DNA of 7,216 nt from Bacillota bacterium. GTDB taxonomy: Bacteria; Bacillota; Dethiobacteria; SKNC01. Within the stretch, counting starts at the first letter, position 1. Each line of letters opens with the position of its first letter. The notes beneath the pieces are model-generated. The model was not told where the DNA came from. It worked only from the letters and a program-made list of their open reading frames with translations, and did not search any database. The DNA lies in the NCBI GenBank assembly GCA_007121375.1, contig SKLX01000197.1:1-7216 (forward strand), given 5' to 3'. A program made the translations under genes and the position numbers. This document shows, one piece after another, positions 6,428 to 7,216 of this stretch.

Positions 6428-6905
6428 GATTTCCTCCCAGCATTTTATCAATTTTGTCCGGTGTAAGATTTCCAAAGTACTTATCATCTATCATTACCAG
6501 TGGGCCCAAAGCACAGGCCCCCAGGCAGTTTACCGTTTCTACAGTATATTTCCCGTCATCAGTTGTCTTCCCTGGTTCAACTTGAAGGTTACGAGTTATC
6601 TTTTCCAGTATTTGCGAAGCTCCCCTTACATGGCAGGCCGTTCCCAAACAGACCTGAAGTTCGTGCTCTCCCCTGGGGGTAAGGCTAAAACATTTGTAGA
6701 AAGTAGCCAGGCTGTAAAGCTCACTCAAGGAGATATTCAATGCTTTAGAAACCCTTTTCAAGGCCTCTTCAGGTAAATAGCGGTATTCATCATTAATTTC
6801 CTGCATCAATGGAATGTATGGTGCTTTATCGTGACGATATTTTTCAATTATTTGATCAACTTTATCCAGGTCTAATTTCAAAGATTCCGTCCTTTGCTCT
6901 GCCAT
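6411..6905 (-). CDS. nuoE: NuoE/HydC-like [2Fe-2S] thioredoxin-fold subunit
   Basis: This soluble 164-residue subunit is the usual length for NuoE (24-kDa) and HydC/HndA proteins. It has a helical N-terminal part (about 1-75) followed by a thioredoxin-like domain whose four cysteines, C86-x4-C91 and C127-x3-C131, bind one [2Fe-2S] cluster. In complex I and bifurcating hydrogenases it sits beside the FMN subunit as a side electron reservoir. The ATG is well placed, with an exact AAGGAGG site 6 bases upstream, and is the first gene after a consensus promoter. Its 3' end overlaps the next gene's start by 17 bases, suggesting translational coupling. No membrane subunits of complex I are nearby, so the symbol denotes the family rather than true complex I. 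Family assignment is secure; the partner complex is inferred. Confidence 0.93.
   Translation of the reverse strand: MAEQRTESLKLDLDKVDQIIEKYRHDKAPYIPLMQEINDEYRYLPEEALKRVSKALNISLSELYSLATFYKCFSLTPRGEHELQVCLGTACHVRGASQILEKITRNLQVEPGKTTDDGKYTVETVNCLGACALGPLVMIDDKYFGNLTPDKIDKMLGGNHEEDK
6433..6438 (-). promoter_or_regulatory. Ribosome site fixing the start of the NuoF-like gene
   Basis: GGGAGG lies 5 bases before the ATG at 6427-6425, inside the end of the preceding gene. An in-frame ATG at 6487 would add 20 residues buried deep in that gene. The extra segment does not resemble the family, so 6427 is preferred. Confidence 0.8.
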
Positions 6906-6939
6906 TTAATCCCTCCTTTTCTCCTTAATATTTGGTAAT

Positions 6940-6982
6940 GTAAAATTACATAAATTTTACTAAAAATTATTTAAAATTTTAC
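6940..6982. promoter_or_regulatory. AT-rich inverted-repeat cluster in the operon leader (possible operator)
   Basis: A perfect inverted repeat, GTAAAATT-N5-AATTTTAC, spans 6940-6960. The half-site AATTTTAC recurs at 6975-6982, 22 bases (about two helical turns) from the copy at 6953. A second overlapping pair, AATTTT-N4-AAAATT, spans 6953-6968. The cluster lies 20-60 bases downstream of the predicted transcription start, where a bound repressor would block elongation. The second pair resembles a CodY box with one extra spacer base, but in such AT-rich DNA chance palindromes are common and no regulator can be assigned. Confidence 0.35.
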
Positions 6983-7008
6983 AGTTTTTTAATCCTAATA
7001 CCGCTTTG

Positions 7009-7038
7009 ATTATAAACTTCCTCTAAAGTTCATGTCAA
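7009..7038 (-). promoter_or_regulatory. Sigma-A promoter of the four-gene operon
   Basis: On the minus strand TTGACA (7038-7033) and TATAAT (7014-7009) are both exact consensus hexamers separated by 18 bases. The predicted start of transcription is near 7002, giving a leader of about 97 bases before the ATG at 6905. No other promoter of comparable quality is visible between this point and 3859, which fits one transcript for the four genes. Confidence 0.85.
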
Positions 7039-7124
7039 GCAAATTTCTTTTACAATATGAAAATGAGAATATTTTCACTATGCAACCCTTTCTTTCATTA
7101 TATAAAAGGAAGAAAGACTGAAAG

Positions 7125-7164
7125 AAAAAAAAGGGAACCGGCACCTGTATAAGTACCATTCCCC
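7125..7164 (-). terminator. Rho-independent terminator ending the gene upstream of the operon
   Basis: On the minus strand GGGAATGGTAC (7163-7153) pairs with GTGCC..TTCCC (7144-7133) around an 8-base loop, allowing G-U pairs and one bulged G. Eight uridines follow (7132-7125). No plus-strand gene in the window could use it, so it probably ends transcription entering from beyond 7216 and insulates the operon promoter. The plus-strand side is also T-rich, so some bidirectional function is possible. Confidence 0.7.
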
Positions 7165-7170
7165 TTTTCT

Positions 7171-7216
7171 TTACCAGCTCATAGAACCTTCACTGGGGTA
7201 TTTCCTTGTCAGTAGC
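7171..7216 (-). CDS. Possible 3' end of an upstream gene (partial)
   Basis: Reading leftward from the window edge, one frame stays open for about 14 codons (ending ...RKYPSEGSMSW) and stops at TAA (7171-7173), only a few bases before a terminator-like hairpin. That position is what the tail of a leftward gene would look like. The stretch is far too short to identify. A second frame also runs from the edge and stops slightly earlier (TGA at 7190-7192), so the frame choice is a guess. Confidence 0.2.
   Translation of the reverse strand, partial: LLTRKYPSEGSMSW

Larger units (their letters stand above)
6906..7216. other. Intergenic region upstream of the operon
   Basis: This stretch of about 310 bases has no convincing complete gene. 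From right to left it holds a possible gene tail, a terminator (7125-7164), a near-palindrome (7064-7077), a consensus promoter (7009-7038), and an AT-rich leader with inverted repeats (6940-6982). It ends in the ribosome site of the first operon gene. Confidence 0.7.

Noticed and set aside
6081..6776. A 231-codon plus-strand open frame, and similar plus-strand frames at 555-905, 1206-1655 and 5202-5612
   Set aside because: They lie antisense to strongly conserved flavoprotein genes, have no recognisable domains or well-placed ribosome sites, and are shadows of minus-strand codon structure.
3876..6905. [FeFe]-hydrogenase or NADP-reducing hydrogenase operon
   Set aside because: The electron-transfer subunits match, but no H-cluster domain or its cysteine motifs exist in any frame of the window.
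3876..6905. Respiratory complex I (nuo) operon
   Set aside because: The NuoF-like protein has extra HydB-type domains, the NuoG-like protein is only 228 residues, and no membrane or quinone-module subunits are present.
1..7216. tRNA, rRNA, CRISPR arrays or insertion sequences
   Set aside because: No cloverleaf, ribosomal segment, regularly spaced repeat array or transposase-like frame was seen on either strand.

Overview
The window looks like a piece of an anaerobic, low-to-mid GC Firmicute genome, most likely from the Clostridia. The reasons are strong AGGAGG-type ribosome sites, consensus sigma-A promoters, U-tract terminators, and a block of oxygen-sensitive iron-sulfur flavoenzymes of the kind found in fermenting, acetogenic or syntrophic bacteria. 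I cannot name the species. All five complete genes lie on the minus strand, so the window reads from right to left.

Layout, in order of transcription. Bases 7125-7216 hold a terminator and possibly the last codons of an unrelated upstream gene. Next come a near-perfect promoter (7009-7038) and an AT-rich leader of about 97 bases with overlapping inverted repeats. A tight four-gene operon follows: a NuoE/HydC-like [2Fe-2S] protein (6411-6905), a NuoF/HydB-like flavoprotein with extra ferredoxin domains (4574-6427), a short NuoG/HydA-N-terminus-like iron-sulfur protein (3876-4562), and a 527-residue FMN-binding glutamate-synthase-family protein (2276-3859). A terminator (2211-2244) closes the operon. 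A second, separately transcribed 527-residue paralogue, about 80 % identical, follows at 444-2027 with its own promoter (2073-2101), a GTG start and its own terminator (284-330). Bases 1-283 hold no gene, but contain a perfect 16-bp hairpin and a partial SAM-I-riboswitch-like string.

How the parts may work together. The first three proteins form the NAD(P)H/flavin/iron-sulfur core seen in electron-bifurcating hydrogenases (HydABC, the broader Bfu-type family), but the hydrogenase H-cluster domain is absent. The protein in the output position is instead a glutamate-synthase-like flavoprotein. It has no glutaminase domain and no [3Fe-4S] cysteines, and carries an N-terminal CX2CX3CX3C motif. 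My inference is a soluble NAD(P)H-linked complex, possibly bifurcating with ferredoxin, that feeds or drains electrons from a GltS-type FMN site whose substrate is unknown. The second paralogue may be an alternative catalytic subunit under separate control. This is the candidate undescribed system in the window.
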